This document shows, one piece after another, positions 21,370 to 32,888 of a DNA stretch of 64,000 nt. The notes below the pieces were generated by a model, which was not told the DNA's origin, did not search any database, and worked only from the letters and a program-made list of their open reading frames with translations. The DNA lies in contig NC_053037.3 of assembly GCF_002575655.3 (NCBI RefSeq), positions 501,464,544-501,528,543 of the forward strand, given 5' to 3'. The DNA comes from Aegilops tauschii subsp. strangulata (lineage: Eukaryota > Streptophyta > Magnoliopsida > Poales > Poaceae). Position numbers and translations under genes: made by a program. Within the stretch, counting starts at the first letter, position 1, and every line of letters begins with the position of its first letter.

Positions 21370-23153
21370 GTCTTCCCAGATCTTTACAATTTCTTGTTTG
21401 AACGCCAGAGATTTACATCGTCCGATCATTTTTTGTATTTTTTTGGAATTTAAATGCCATGACTCTCCTTGCATGTGTCCAAGCCGTGACACCAATATGT
21501 TTGAAAATTCGTTCCAACTTACTGCACATGGTATGACCCCGTTCAAATTTGGATTACGGTCATTAAATGGCAAGAAAATCACTTAAATGTCTTAAAAAGG
21601 TCAAATGACCCCTGGAATTTTCCTAATTTTGGCATGACATTTGTATTAGTGCATGTTAGCTGTAGAATTTTTTTGAAGGCCATAGGAGGAAGCTATCGTC
21701 GATTCATCATCAAACATGCATTGTTCCCTCTCGGAACCACGAGCCTTCTGGTGAGTTGCTCCGGTTTGTGAGGGGTGTGTTTCCAAACTTTCATCAAACA
21801 TGCCAATTTTTTACCACATCATCTTTGTGGCATGATATTATGTCAAGCGAGGTTTAATGCGTTTCTGATCATTTTTTAATTTTTTTGAATTTAAATGCCA
21901 CGGAAATCCATGCATGTGTCTAGGCTGTGACACCAATATGTTTGAAAACTCCTTCCAATCTACTTCACATGGAATTAACTCGCACACAAGTCCACAAATA
22001 TGATTGTTCAAATCATTATGGTTAGCCGTTGCATGTAGATGTAGTTCAAATTTGAATTACGGCCATTAAATGGCTAAAAAATCACTTAAATGTCTTTAAA
22101 AGGTCAAATGACCCCTGGATTTTTCCAAATTTTCACATGACAGTTGTATTAGTGCATGTTAACTGTAGAAATTTTTTGAAGGCCATAAGAGGAAGCTATC
22201 GCCCTTTCGTCATCGAACATGCATTGTTTCCTCTCGGAACCACGAGCCTCCTAGTGAGTTACTCTGGTTTGTGAGGGGTGTGTGTCAAACTTTCATCAAA
22301 CATGCCAAATTTTTTACCACATCATCTTGGTGGCATGACATTACATCAAGCAAGGCTTCATGTGTTTCTGATCTTTTTTAATTTTTTGGAATTGAAATGC
22401 CATGGAACTCCATGCATGCATGTGTCGACGTCGTGACACCAATATGTTTGAAAATTCCTTTCAATTTACTGCACATGGAATTAACTCACGCACAAGTACA
22501 CAAATATGATTTTTCAAACCGTTATGCTTAGCAGTTGCATGTAGTTGTAGTTAAAATTTGAATTACGGTCATTAAATGGGTAGAAAATCAATTAAATGTA
22601 TTAAAAAGGTCAAATGACCCCTGGAAGTTTCCAAATTTTCACATGACAGTTGTATTAGTGCACGTTAACTATAGAAAAATTCTGAAGGCCATAAGAGGAA
22701 GCTATCACCCGTTCATCATCAAACATGCATTGTTCCCTCTCGGAACCATGAGCCTTTTACTGAGTTGCTCCGGTTTGTGAGGGGTGTGTGTCCACACTTT
22801 CGTCAAACAGACCAATTTCTTTACACACCATCTTGTTGCCATGCCATTATGTCCAAGGTTTCATGTGTTTCAGATCATTTTTCAATTTTTTGGAATTTAA
22901 ATGCCATGGCACTCCATGCTTTGTGTCATAGCCGTGAGACCAATATGTTTGAAAATTCCTTCCAATTTACTGCACATGGAATTAACTCGCACACAAGTAC
23001 ACAAATATGACTTCTCAAACCGTTATGGTTAGCTGTTGCATGTACATGTGGTTCAAATTTGAATTATAGTCATTAAATGGCTAGAAAATCACTTATATGT
23101 CTTAAAAGGTCAAATGACCCCTGAAATTTTCCAAATTTTGACATGATATTTGT
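21370..23153 (+). repeat. Tandem array of a ~500-bp repeat, copy 2
   Basis: ATGTTTGAAAAnTCnTTnCAA recurs at 21,497, 21,938, 22,444 and 22,945 (periods 441, 506 and 501). Each unit has in order: CATTAAATGG-TAGAAAATCA, AAAAGGTCAAATGACCCCTG, GTGCATGTTA, GGAACCACGAGCCT and GGTTTGTGAGGGGTGTGT. The order and words match the array at 5.3-7.4 kb (CATTAAATGCCTAGGAAACTCA, AAAAGGCCAAACGAACCCTG, GGAACCACGAGG), so both belong to one family. The last unit is cut at 23,153 by insertion of Gypsy element 1. Confidence 0.85.
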
Positions 23154-24012
23154 TGTCGGCGTTATGGGAACCAGGGTACCCAGACTTGCCTATCTCCGGC
23201 CCATCGGTGGCTCCCTCGATGGCCTGGTACAACCCATCTACAACACCTTCAAGAAAAGACCCTCCCAAGGGGCCAAGCCTCACGAGGCGGGCGGCATCAA
23301 GACCTCCGGTGGGAGCGCCCCCTAGGCTGGCTCCTGAGGAGCGGAGATTTGTATGCAGGTGCCCACCTCATGAGGTTGAGGTGACGCAAGCCATGACGAC
23401 CAAGGCCGGGCAGGCGCCAGCGGGCGCAGAGCAGCAGGTTTCCTCTTCAGTGCTAAGGAGGCAAGCGCAGGCGCGGGGTCCCGAGGAACCTCCCAAAGGT
23501 TTCCATTCCCGTGTAACGAGACCAAGACCGCCAGGACGGATGTCAACGCTGAGCCCACCATGGCGTCACGACCAGAAGCTTTGCAGGCGAAGACCACCTT
23601 TCGTCAGGATAAGATGAACTAGTTGTCCCCTTTCAAATTGGCCACTGTGGGATCCCTTCCCGCCTTCATTTTGGAATAAGAGGACCGGGGCCACTATAAA
23701 TATAGGCTAGCCACCACCAAGAAGAGGATCGGATCCTCAACTCATTCCCTCATCAGAGCAGACCTCGCGAGGTTGTTCTTCCTCTGTACTAGTTCATCCT
23801 CAGCCTGTCGTGATGCTAATCCACCCCAAAGCAGGAGTAGGGTCTTACACCGCAAGGTGGCCTGAACCTGGGTAAACCGCTGTGTCCATCTTCTTCCTTG
23901 TTCTTCGAGCTAGGCCCTGGGGTGACGAAATGGTCAGCTGGAGAGGTTGAGTTCTTCGCACACGCCCCAAACTTCGAACCTTCCTTGGGTCTGCGGAGCC
24001 CTGAATCCGACA
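23154..24012 (+). repeat. 5' LTR of Gypsy element 1
   Basis: 859 bp, TGTCGG...CCGACA. A TATAAATA box at 23,695-23,702 would drive the element's transcript. The sequence aligns with the reverse complement of the element-2 LTRs in several blocks (GGCCAAGCCTCACGAGGC, AGGTTTCC, the CACTATAAATA region and the end AATCCGACA). Confidence 0.9.
23695..23702 (+). promoter_or_regulatory. LTR TATA box of Gypsy element 1
   Basis: TATAAATA lies in the middle of the LTR, 317 bases before its end. The corresponding place in the element-2 LTRs reads CTATAAATAGGAC or CTATAAAATAGGAC on the minus strand. Confidence 0.65.
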
Positions 24013-24032
24013 TTTGGCACCGCAGGTAGGGG
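24013..24032 (+). other. Primer-binding-site region of Gypsy element 1
   Basis: TTTGGCACCGCAGGTAGGGG directly follows the LTR end CCGACA. The same place in element 2 reads TTTGGCGCGCCAGGTAGGGG. I do not assign the tRNA. Confidence 0.6.
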
Positions 24033-24097
24033 TGTGTCGAAGCCTCTCTTCCACCGTTCACTCCGCTGCCGAGCATCGGGCCGCTCGTATCACCCAG

Positions 24098-24375
24098 ATG
24101 GCGCATGTGCGCAACCAAGCCCCTCGCTGCTCTGCCTCCCCGGTGGGTAACGCCGCCACCGTCCCTGCTGCCCGTGTACAGCAGGACTTGTCGCTGCCAC
24201 CATCCGTGCGGCGCGACGGCTGCACCGCGATTCCATCACCCACTCCGGCCACGGCGTCATCAACCCACGCTCACCACAGGCCGGCCAACGCGCAGGCCGC
24301 GCTGCTCATGGCGCGTGAGCTCCTGCGCTATCATCCGGCCAACGACCTCAACGAGGATTGGCTCGGCCGCATCGC
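24098..24375 (+). pseudogene. gag N-terminus of Gypsy element 1
   Basis: The ATG lies 85 bases after the LTR, and the frame is open to the break at 24,375. After a variable proline/alanine-rich start it contains AQAALLMARELLRYHPANDL and LGRIA, matching the QAALIVARELLR segment of the element-2 gag remnant. This is the N-terminal, non-conserved part of a Gag capsid precursor. Only ~92 codons remain because the Athila-like element follows directly. Confidence 0.65.
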
Positions 24376-24982
24376 AGATACGTCCATTTTGCATCATACT
24401 TTTATACCTATATTTATTGCATTACAGGCTTTTATTACACATTATATCACAATACTTATGCCTATTCTCTCTTATTTTATAAGGTTTACATGAAGAGGGA
24501 GAATGCCGGCAGCTAGAATTCTGGACTAGAAAAGGAGCAAATATTAGAGACCTATTCTGCACAACTCGAAAAGTCCTGAAACTTCACGGAGCATGTTTTT
24601 GGAATATATAAAAAATATTGGGCGAAGGAAGTAACAGAGGGGGGCCACCAGCCAACCACAAGGGTGGAGGTCACGCCGCGACCTTGTGGGCCCCCTAGCA
24701 GGCCTCCGCGGCCCATCTTTGGCTATATGGTGTGTTTTGACCTGGAAAAAAATTAGAAGGAAGCTTTCGGGGGAAGCGCCGCCGTCTCAAGGCGGAACCT
24801 GGCCGGAACCAATTTAGGGTTCCGGCGAAGCTGTTCTGCCGGGGAAACATCCCTCCGGGAGGGGGAAATCATTGCCATCATCATCACCAACGATCCTCTC
24901 ATCAAGAGGGGGCCAATCTCCATCAACATCTTCACCAGCACCATCCCCTCTCAAACCCTAGTTCATCTCTTGTATTCGATCT
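24376..24982 (+). repeat. Athila-like 5' LTR, first part
   Basis: 607 bp from (A/T)GATACGTCCATTTTGCATC to the insertion site of Gypsy element 2. Its last five bases GATCT (24,978-24,982) are repeated at 31,960-31,964 behind that insertion. Confidence 0.9.
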
Positions 24983-25868
24983 TGTCGGATTCTGGGTTCC
25001 GGCAAACCCTTAAGGTTCGAACTTTGGGGTGCGCACGAAGAACTCTCTCCCCCTAACTCACTCGCAAAACGTTCTCAAGGCCTAGCTCGCCAAACCCCAG
25101 GAACAAGAGACACGAGAGTTTATACTGGTTCGGGCCATCGTTGTGGTGTAATACCATACTCTAGTGTAGTGTGGTGGATTGCCATGTGCTGAGGATGAAC
25201 AAGTACAAGGTATGAACAGCCTCAGGAGGAGAGGTATTCTTGTGTTCTATGAGCTGGTGAGATGGCCTTGGTGGAATGGATTCGGTCCCAGATCAGTTCT
25301 TCCTACGGTGGTGGCTAGTCCTATTTTATAGAGGCCCTGGTCCTCTTCCCAAATGTTAGGCGGGAAGGGATCCCACAACGGCCAATTTTGAAGGGAGACA
25401 ACTAGTACAAGTTATACTGACAAAAGGTGGTCTTCGCACGTCAAAGGCTCTGGTGGTGATGTAGCTCTGGGCTCCGCGATGACCTCCGTCCTGCCATCCT
25501 GCTGGTCTTGGTCTTGTTGCACCGATATGGAAACCTTTGCCTGATGCCTCGGGACTCCTCGCCTGCGCCTGCCTCTTTAGCACCAAAGAGGAAACTGGTA
25601 CTCTGCGCCCACCTGGCTTCGGTCGTCACAGCTCACGTCACGCGAACCTCACGAGGTGCCCCCTGCCTTGATATCTCAGCTCCTCGCGAGCCAGGCTAGT
25701 GAGGCTGCCCTTGAGGAGGTCCTGTGTCGTCTGCCTCGTGAGGCTTGGCCCCTCACGAGGGTCTTGAGTGGTTGCTGATGAAGATGGGCTGTACCGGGCC
25801 GCTGGTGGAGCCACGCCATGGGCCGCATGCAGGCATGTCTAGGTACCCCCGTTCCCAGGACGCCGACA
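24983..25868 (-). repeat. 3' LTR of Gypsy element 2
   Basis: 886 bp. Its inner neighbour on the minus strand is TTGAGCCCGGGAGCTAC, which would serve as the polypurine tract. Compared with the other LTR it shows clear scattered differences, about one in ten at its 3' end, so this is not a recent insertion. Confidence 0.9.
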
Positions 25869-26159
25869 GTAGCTCCCGGGCTCAAGGTGCGCTCGGACAT
25901 GGATTCGAGGCAAAGCCAAGGGGCAAGTGCGGAGCACTGCGGGCCCCAACCGCCTGCGGCCTTTATTGACGCGTGGCGATTGACGGGACGTGGGCGTCTC
26001 CGCTTCCCCCGCTGCCTTGATATTCGCCTGGCTAGGCGGCCACCGTGGTCTACACAGCTCCACCTTCACCATTGGCAGCGGGCTCCCCGACTCCTCCATC
26101 TTCTCGAAAACAACAGTCTCCTCCTCCGATCGAACCAGGGTCCAATCCTTTCCACCGCC

Positions 26160-29113
26160 ATGGCACCGAGCCGGAAGGGGAAGGGAAAGAAAAAGCCCCA
26201 GGCTCCAGCCGAAGCGCCAGTGGCCTTCGAGCCCGCCATCGAGCGGTTGGTGGTGCTCAACCAGGAGGCGATGGACAAGGTCCGCCCAGCACTCTCCGCA
26301 GACTCCAATGAGTGGGGGAGACGGTGGCTTGGCCTGCATCCTGTGCTGCGGTCGACAGGACAGCCACCGAGATCCCCATCCATCTTCATGCCCAATGGGC
26401 TGGCCTGATTCCCCCTTTCTCCGCCTTCTTCAATGCCGCGCTTTCCTACTACCAGATAAATATGCTGCACCTGGATCCCCAGTCCATCATCCTTCTTGCT
26501 GTCTTCGCCTTTGTCTACGAGGCCATGGTGGGCATTGCTCCCTTCGTGGCCTTACTTTGAAATTTCTTCTTGTTGCATCTGACCGACCCCCGGCAGCGCT
26601 CAGGATGCTTGAGCTTCTAGGCCGTGGCTGCGACGGCCAGCTCGGCGATTGACTTTGAGCTCTCGCCATATGTGAGCGGGTTCCGGAGGCGGTGGGTGTT
26701 CATGGACACCAGCGTGCTCAGCCCCCTGCTCTTGCTTCCGACGGCACCAGCTGCTCCCAACTCCGGCTGGGGGCACGAGAAGCTCGCTGACCCGCATCTT
26801 GCCCTCGTCTGGTGCCGGATGAATTAGGCTGAAGGATCAAGACGTGACGGCGCCCATGGTGGTGAAGGAGTTCATTCAGCGCCGTATTGCTCCGCTCCAG
26901 TGCCACTCTCGTCCAATGTGGACCTTCTCCGGCAGCAAAGACCGCATTAGGCTCCACGAGCTTGGGCTTCCTCTTGAGGCGCAACGAACTATGCTTGAGC
27001 TCTTGACGGGTGACCCGTCGCCAGCCAATATGCCGGAGGAGGGCTGCCTCTTGTACTGACGCTCGAACAAGGTGGAGTTCGCGAGGCAGATGCCCCCCTT
27101 CGATGAATGGGGACTACGCCTGGTTGGCTTGAAGGGCCTCGCGAGAGCCCTGTTTTCGTGGCGCCCTTGCCCGCCGCCATCGCGGTGCTCACCCGAGAAC
27201 TAGGCGCAGGGGGGCGATCGCTGTTGCACGCTGGCGACGCGGCTGCTGAGGAACCAGCGTCGCTCGGGGCTCCTGAAGCGCCATCTCCTGGGACTCGAGA
27301 GAGCCGTCCCGAGGAAGCGGTCGGGGCGGACGACACAGTCCGATGCTCCTGAGGTTGAAGCCCCCGAGGCCCTGGCGAGTCGCCACGAGGCAGAGGCCGA
27401 GGACTCCACGCAGCCCAGCGTTACCGAGGTCGCCTCCTCAGGAGCCACACCAGCCGTGCCCGGCACTGGTTACCGCACCCAGGGCTGCGGCCGGCTCTGA
27501 CCGAACTTCAAAGCGCTTCGCAAGAGGAAGGGATCTGCAAGCTGCAGTGGTGACACCTTCCGGCCATTGAAGCAAAGGAAGTACATTGTCATAGACGAGT
27601 GCGTACCTTATCTTCGTAATTCCTTGAGCGCTACTTCTCCTCCTGACCGCAGTTCCTTAGGGTCCCTTCTGCTAGGGCTACGAAATCTCCCGAGAAGCGG
27701 CCTCCTCCTGCCTCGGGCCCTCCGCTGACCCTGAGCGCCTCATGCCAGCCTACCGCGCATGGCGCGAGGCCTGCTGGAGAGGTGGATGCGCCGGCCTTGC
27801 GTCTTGACCCCGCGCTCTTGTCGTCCCTCCTTGGCGGTCCTGCCTGGGATGCGGAAGGTGTGCCGAGGGCTCCTCCTCTGGTTATTGACCGCGGCTGGGT
27901 GACCTCGGCCCTGGCCTCTCCCTCGAGCAATGAGGCTCCGCCCCTCTGGGCCCCCACCGAGGCCCGAAGGGCGGCCGGAAAAGCACCGCCCTCCAGCCCT
28001 TTACTTGGAGGAGGCGAGCCACTCTGAACCTCCTCAACGACCCCCGGCGCGGAGGACGGACCTGGCCATGCATTCGAGCTTGTGCGCAAGCGGGGCGCTG
28101 TCCGTCACGAGCTCTTCCGGGAGGCGATGGATGCACTGAGCCGGCTCGGGGAAGAGCTCGTGGACATTGACGCCCGTCTTGAAACCGAGGGCCTTTGGCT
28201 GTTGGACGAATGGCATCAACTGAAGGTGGCCATCAACCTCGGGTGTCTACAGCGCGAGCGCGCCAGTGCAAAGGCTGAGGCATCCCTTGCAACCTCGCGC
28301 GAGGCCAACGCCCGAGCCTTGGAGGAGGCCAGGGAGGCTGATTACCGCCACGATGTCGCAGAGAAGCGCAAACAGAGGCTGCTAGCCCTGAACGCGACCC
28401 TGGAACAGCAAGTCGAGGTGCGCAGAGCTACCTTGGCATCGATGAAGAGGGCACCTTCCAAAGATGATGAGATCTTGAGGCGTGTGGAGGCGCTGATGCT
28501 GGAGGCCACGGAGCGTAGCCTCGAGCTTGAACGGTTGGAGACGAGGGAGCGCCAAGTCGCCCAAGAGGAGGATGCCGCCAGTGCGCGCGAGGCCAGGATC
28601 CAGGAAGAAGTTGACCGCAGGGTGGCAGAGGCTCGTGCAGATCTTGTCAATGGGCACGACTTGAAGCTGAAGCTTTTGGAAGCCGAAGGTGAGGGCAGAA
28701 CCACCGCCGTGAGGTCAAGGCTGGCTGAAGCGGAGCAGCGTGAGAAGGCCGCCGCGGAGGCCCTGATCTCTGTCCAGGCCGAGTTGGCCTCCGCTCGTGC
28801 TGAGCTGCTCCCGCTTCAGCGGCGGGTTACCGATGTCTAGTCCCTTGCGCAGTAGAGAAGGGAGGAGGAGCTCCGCCGGCAGACATTACAGCGCGAGCAC
28901 ACTCCCATGCTCCGGGCCCTCAGGGTGAGGGCCAACGAGATGCTGGGCGCCATCTGTGACGAACACGCCCCTCATCCCCATGCAGAACACTATGCCAGCC
29001 ATATCCACTTCTTTACCGACGTTGTGAAATGGCTGGAGGACCGGGCCGAGAGGGCTCGCGGACTTGTTGAAGAAAAGAGCCAAGGCCTTCTCGGGCGCGA
29101 CATGTCCGATTGA
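26160..29113 (+). pseudogene. Antisense gene of Gypsy element 2 (Transposase_28-like)
   Basis: The ATG in CCGCCATGGC opens MAPSRKGKGKKK. Pieces in shifting frames follow: IPPFSAFFNAALSYYQINML and LHLDPQSIILLAVFAFVYEA (about 26,408-26,530), FRRRWVFM (26,680), MVVKEFIQRRIAPLQ (26,856), FDEWG (27,100) and RKRKGSASCSGD. A likely intron runs from GA|GTGCGT (27,598) to CCGCAG|TTCC (27,651). The second exon is proline-rich and then a long coiled coil (28,080-28,840, with LELERLETRERQVAQEEDA). It ends with EHTPMLRALRVRANEMLGA and LLGRDMSD before the stop at 29,111. The order matches plant proteins annotated as putative gypsy-type transposon (Transposase_28 family), from memory. At least three frameshifts and stops (for example TAG at 28,838) break it. 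Its role in the element is unknown. Confidence 0.75.
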
Positions 29114-30429
29114 GCCCACGCTCCTTTGTTTTGAACCTGCATGCAAAGGCTTGGGCATGGCCCCTCAAGGTGTGAGAGCATTTTGGGGAGGGGGAGCCCC
29201 TCATGTAAACAAACTACTGTTTTATTTCTTAGGCCAGACTTGAAACGTGCTTTCGCAAGCTCACGAGTCCCTTTGCGGGCTTGCTGTTGTAACTTACCTT
29301 AGTCCAAGCAGGCTTCGAACTGGTTTCATAGTTGCCAATGTGCATTTCTCCCGAGGGGAGTCCCTCGCTGGCTTGCGAGGTTTTGGGCTTCTAAGGAGCC
29401 TGCTAGTCCGCCCGAGAGGGCCTCTCGAGAAGCGAGCGCTAGTCCATGGCAGGGTGTGCGCGTAGTGCGCGCATTCCACGCCCAGCCCCTGCTCGCGAGG
29501 TGCTCGCAAGGGGAGGGGTAGCAGGCGCGAGCTTCAAAACAAGGCATGGAACCAGAAAAATCGAGAAATCAACATGAACGAGAAAAGATGCCCCCCGCAC
29601 TTGCCAATGAAAATACGACTTCGAGTTCAAATCCAAAAGGCGGCAAATTGAGCTACAGAAAAGGAGTTGAAAGAAAATGGCCGCGTCCGGCACCTAGCTA
29701 GTCTTCTTGTCTTCCCACAAGCGCGGAGCTAAGTGCTTCCACTAGGACGTGGGCGGGAGCGCCCGAGGCCCAAGGGTGGCACTACGGAGACACCGGGGCA
29801 TGTACAACCCCACTCATTATTACGTGAGAGTGTCCCGAGCGAAGACCTTTACAGGCGTGAGCCTTACATCATATCGCCAGGCGAGGGCCCCACCCTGCGC
29901 CACCCTCGACCACCATTGGGGCGTCCGGAAACCAGGACGAGACTAAGGGGCAAAGAGGAAGCTGACGGGGCCCTCGGCGACCACGGGCCCTCTGCCGGGG
30001 AGAAAGGCTCGCCGGCGCTTCCCCCGGCAGAGTGCGTACCTCCGTGCAACACCTTGCTCCGTGTGGCGCGGGGAAGGGCCTGGCTCCGGGCCTCTCCCGT
30101 GCAGCCCCTAGAACACCACTCCGCTGCTGGATGAACCACTGCCCTGAGGTCTCTAACTGCTACTGTAGCCTGGTTCTCCTGCAGTTCAGGGTTAGCGTAA
30201 GCTTGCTCCTGAGATAACGACCGTTCCTGAAGGGATCGGCGAAGCCTCCGGGCGGCTCATGAAAGGCCCGTGCCTCAGGCCCTCCAGCCATCCATCCTGG
30301 TCCGGGGAACGGATCGGGGCCATCCCCCGGCAAGTATTCCAGGTTCACCATACAGGGCACGTAGGCATCCGTGATCACCTCGCCAGATCCGCCACCCAGC
30401 TGCCCCGCGCCTTGAGTCGTGAGTCATGG
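29114..30429. other. Interior of Gypsy element 2 without a supported gene
   Basis: GC-rich sequence between the end of the antisense gene and the gag remnant. CTCGCGAG-type words recur at 29,260, 29,370, 29,430 and 29,495. The minus strand near 30,270-30,400 (YVPCMVNLEYLPGDGPDP) may be a scrap of gag. I see no complete domain. Confidence 0.45.
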
Positions 30430-31045
30430 CGTTTGGCCCTAGTGGCCGCTGGGTGGTATCCTGGCGCGTCCTAACGGGGGGCCGTCGGCACTTATCCCTC
30501 GTAGTGATGGCGCGGTCACGGCAGGACGGCCCGCGCCTGTGTCGTCGGATCTCCCTGACGCCCCAGGGGGTGCGCGGGCTCGCCGGGGCCATGCGCATGC
30601 TTCCGCCACAACCTGGGGTGTGGACAAGGAGCAGAAGGGCGGCGTACCCCTACAGGCGGCGTCCAGCAGTTCGGCGACTCGCTCCAGTCGTGCATCGCGG
30701 CCGCTCTCCGCCAGCCTTCACCGCAATAGCTCTCGTGCCACGATGAGTGCGGCTTGTATGTTCGCCTGCTCCCGTCGGGTGTGTGGTGCCATTGCCGCGG
30801 CGAAACCTGAGGATCGCGCGGCAGTGCGCATGCAACGCGGTGCGAGGAAGGTGGGTGCCGGCCCGCGTTCGCGGGTGTTGGGCGGCGCGCGGGCCACCTG
30901 GAGTGCGGAGTTGAGGTCTCCTGGAGCAGATGGCGGCGCTCGAGCGGGCCAGGCCGCCCAATGGTCAGCTCGGGTCCTTGAATTGTGAGATATCGAGCCG
31001 CGGGGCAACGACGAGTTGGTCGATGGAGAAGAAATCTTCGGCGCA
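30430..31045 (-). pseudogene. gag N-terminal remnant of Gypsy element 2
   Basis: Reading away from the 5' LTR on the minus strand, a proline/alanine-rich frame reaches ANIQAALIVARELLR and a TGA at about 30,718. The natural continuation in another frame gives RVAELLDAACRGTPPF and then a basic, disordered stretch. The QAAL..ARELLR segment equals that of Gypsy element 1. The capsid domain, zinc knuckle and everything downstream are absent, so this is only the start of Gag. Confidence 0.6.
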
Positions 31046-31065
31046 CCCCTACCTGGCGCGCCAAA

Positions 31066-31959
31066 TGTCGGATTCTAGTTTCCAACAAACCCTTAAGGTT
31101 CGAACTCTGGGTGTGCACGAAGAACTCTCTCCCCTAGCTCGCTCGCACAACGTTCTCAAGGCCTAGATCACCGAACCCCATGAACAAGAGACACGAGAGT
31201 TTATACTGGTTCGGGCCATCGTTGTGGTGTAATACCCTACTCCAGTGTGGTGTGGTGGATTGCCTTGTAGGCTGAGGATGAAGAAGTACAAGGTATGAAC
31301 AGCCTTAGGAGGAGAGGTGTTTTTGTGTTCTATGAGTTGGTGAGATGGCCTTGGTGGAATGGATCCATCCCAGATCAGTTCTTCCTACGGTGGTGGCTAG
31401 TCCTATTTATAGAGGCGCAGGTCCTCTTCCCAAATGTTAGGCGGGAAGGGATCCCACAACGGCCAATTTTGAAGGGAGACAACTAGTACCAGTTATGCTG
31501 ACAAAAGGTGGTCTTCGCCTGTCAAAGGCTCTCGTGGTGATGCAGCTATCTGCTCCGCAGTGACCTCCGTCATGTCGTCCTGCTGGTCTTGGTCTTGTTG
31601 CACCGATATGGAAACCTTTGCCTGACGTCTCGGGACTCCTCGCCTGCGCCTGCCTCTTTAGCACCAAAGAGGAAACTGGTACTCTGCGCCCGCTGGTGCC
31701 CGCCTGGCTTCGGTCGTCATGGCTCACGTCACGCGAACATCGCGAGGTGCCCCCTGCCTTGATATCTCCGCTCCTCGCGAGCCAGCCTAGCGAGGCTTCC
31801 CCTGAGGAGGTCCTGTGTCGTCCGCCTTGCGAGGCTTGGCCCCTCGCGAGGGTCTTGAGTGGTTGCTGATGAAGATGGGCCGTACCGGGCCGCTGGTGGA
31901 GCCACGCCGTGGGCCGTAGCCAGGCAAGTCTGGGTACCCCCGTTCCCAGGACACCGACA
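31066..31959 (-). repeat. 5' LTR of Gypsy element 2
   Basis: 894 bp. After its CCGACA end (minus strand) the primer-binding-site region TTTGGCGCGCCAGGTAGGGG follows at 31,065-31,046. A CTATAAATAGGAC word (minus strand, near 31,405) is the likely promoter TATA box. Confidence 0.9.
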
Positions 31960-31964
31960 GATCT

Positions 31965-32859
31965 TGGTCCCAAAACCTCAGATTGGTACCTATGGGTTGC
32001 TAGTAGTGTTGATTACTCCTTGTAGTTGATGCTAGTTGGTTTATCTGCTGGAAAATTATATTTTCAGATCCTTATTGATAATTAATCGTCCTCTGATTAT
32101 GATTATGAATATGATTTGTGAGTAGTTACATTTTTTCCTGAGGACATGGGAGAAGTCTTGTTATAAGTAATCATGTGAATTATGTATTCGTTCGATATTT
32201 TGATGAGATGTATGTTGTCTCTCCTCTAGTGGTGTTATGTGAATGTCGACTACATGACACTTCACCATTATTTGGGCCTATGGGAAGGCATTGGGAAGTA
32301 ATAATTAGATGATGGGTTGCTAGAGTGACAGAAGCTTAAACCCTAGTTTATGCGTGGCTTCGTAAGGGGCTGATTTGGATCCATATGTTTCATACTATGG
32401 TTAGGTGTACCTTAATTCTTCTTTTGTAGTTGCGGATGCTTGCGAGAGGGGTTAATCATAAGTGGGAGGTTTGTCCAAGGAAGGGTAGCACCCAAGCACC
32501 GGTCCTCCCACATATCAAATTATCAAAGTAACGAACGCGAATTATATGAGCATGATGAAAACTAACTTGACAACAATTCCCATGTGTCCTCGAGAGCGCT
32601 TTGCTTCATATAAGAGTTCGTCCCGGCTTGTACTTTGCTACAAAAAGGATTGGGCCACCTTGCTGCACTTTTTTACTATTGTTACTTGTTACCCGTTACG
32701 ATTTATCTTATCACAAAACTATCTGTTACCAATAATTTTAGTGCTTACAAAGAATACCTTGCTGAAAACCACTTGTCATTGACTTCTGCTCGTCGTTGGG
32801 TTCGACACTCTTTCTTATCGAAAGGACTACAATAGATCCCCTATACTTGTGGGTCGTCA
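31965..32859 (+). repeat. Athila-like 5' LTR, second part
   Basis: 895 bp that continue the LTR after the Gypsy element 2 insertion and end CTTGTGGGTCGTCA. Together with the first part it makes 1,502 bp. Confidence 0.9.
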
Positions 32860-32870
32860 AGACTCTTCTC

Positions 32871-32888
32871 TAGCGCCGTTGCCGCGGA
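32871..32888 (+). other. Primer-binding-site-like word of the Athila-like element
   Basis: TAGCGCCGTTGCCGCGGA starts 12 bases after the LTR end. It resembles the TGGCGCCGTTGCCGGGG primer site I associate with several cereal Gypsy families, with substitutions that would weaken tRNA pairing. Confidence 0.55.

Larger units (their letters stand above)
23154..24375 (+). mobile_element. Gypsy element 1, 5' end only
   Basis: An LTR starting TGTCGGCG and ending CCGACA is followed by a primer-binding-site region and the start of gag. After 24,375 the sequence switches to the LTR of an Athila-like element, so the rest has been displaced by that insertion or lost. It is related to Gypsy element 2, sharing LTR ends, TATA region and gag start, but is clearly diverged. 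Confidence 0.88.
24983..31959 (-). mobile_element. Gypsy element 2, non-autonomous with antisense gene
   Basis: A 6,977-bp element on the minus strand with a perfect 5-bp target duplication GATCT on both sides. The LTRs are 24,983-25,868 (3') and 31,066-31,959 (5'), both TGTCGG...CCGACA on the minus strand. Between them on the minus strand there is only a damaged gag start (about 31,010 to 30,430) and no recognisable protease, reverse transcriptase or integrase. The larger part of the interior is a gene on the opposite (plus) strand. It is a deletion derivative that could move only with enzymes from elsewhere. The antisense gene suggests the Tat/Retand group of Gypsy elements. Confidence 0.9.

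Noticed and set aside
25839..26470. Long open frames on the minus strand opposite the antisense gene start
   Set aside because: They are GC-rich shadows of the plus-strand exon and show no family pattern.
26163..29113. A host gene for a coiled-coil protein
   Set aside because: It lies wholly between the LTRs of an element with a perfect target duplication, and a comparable antisense gene occurs in Gypsy element 3.
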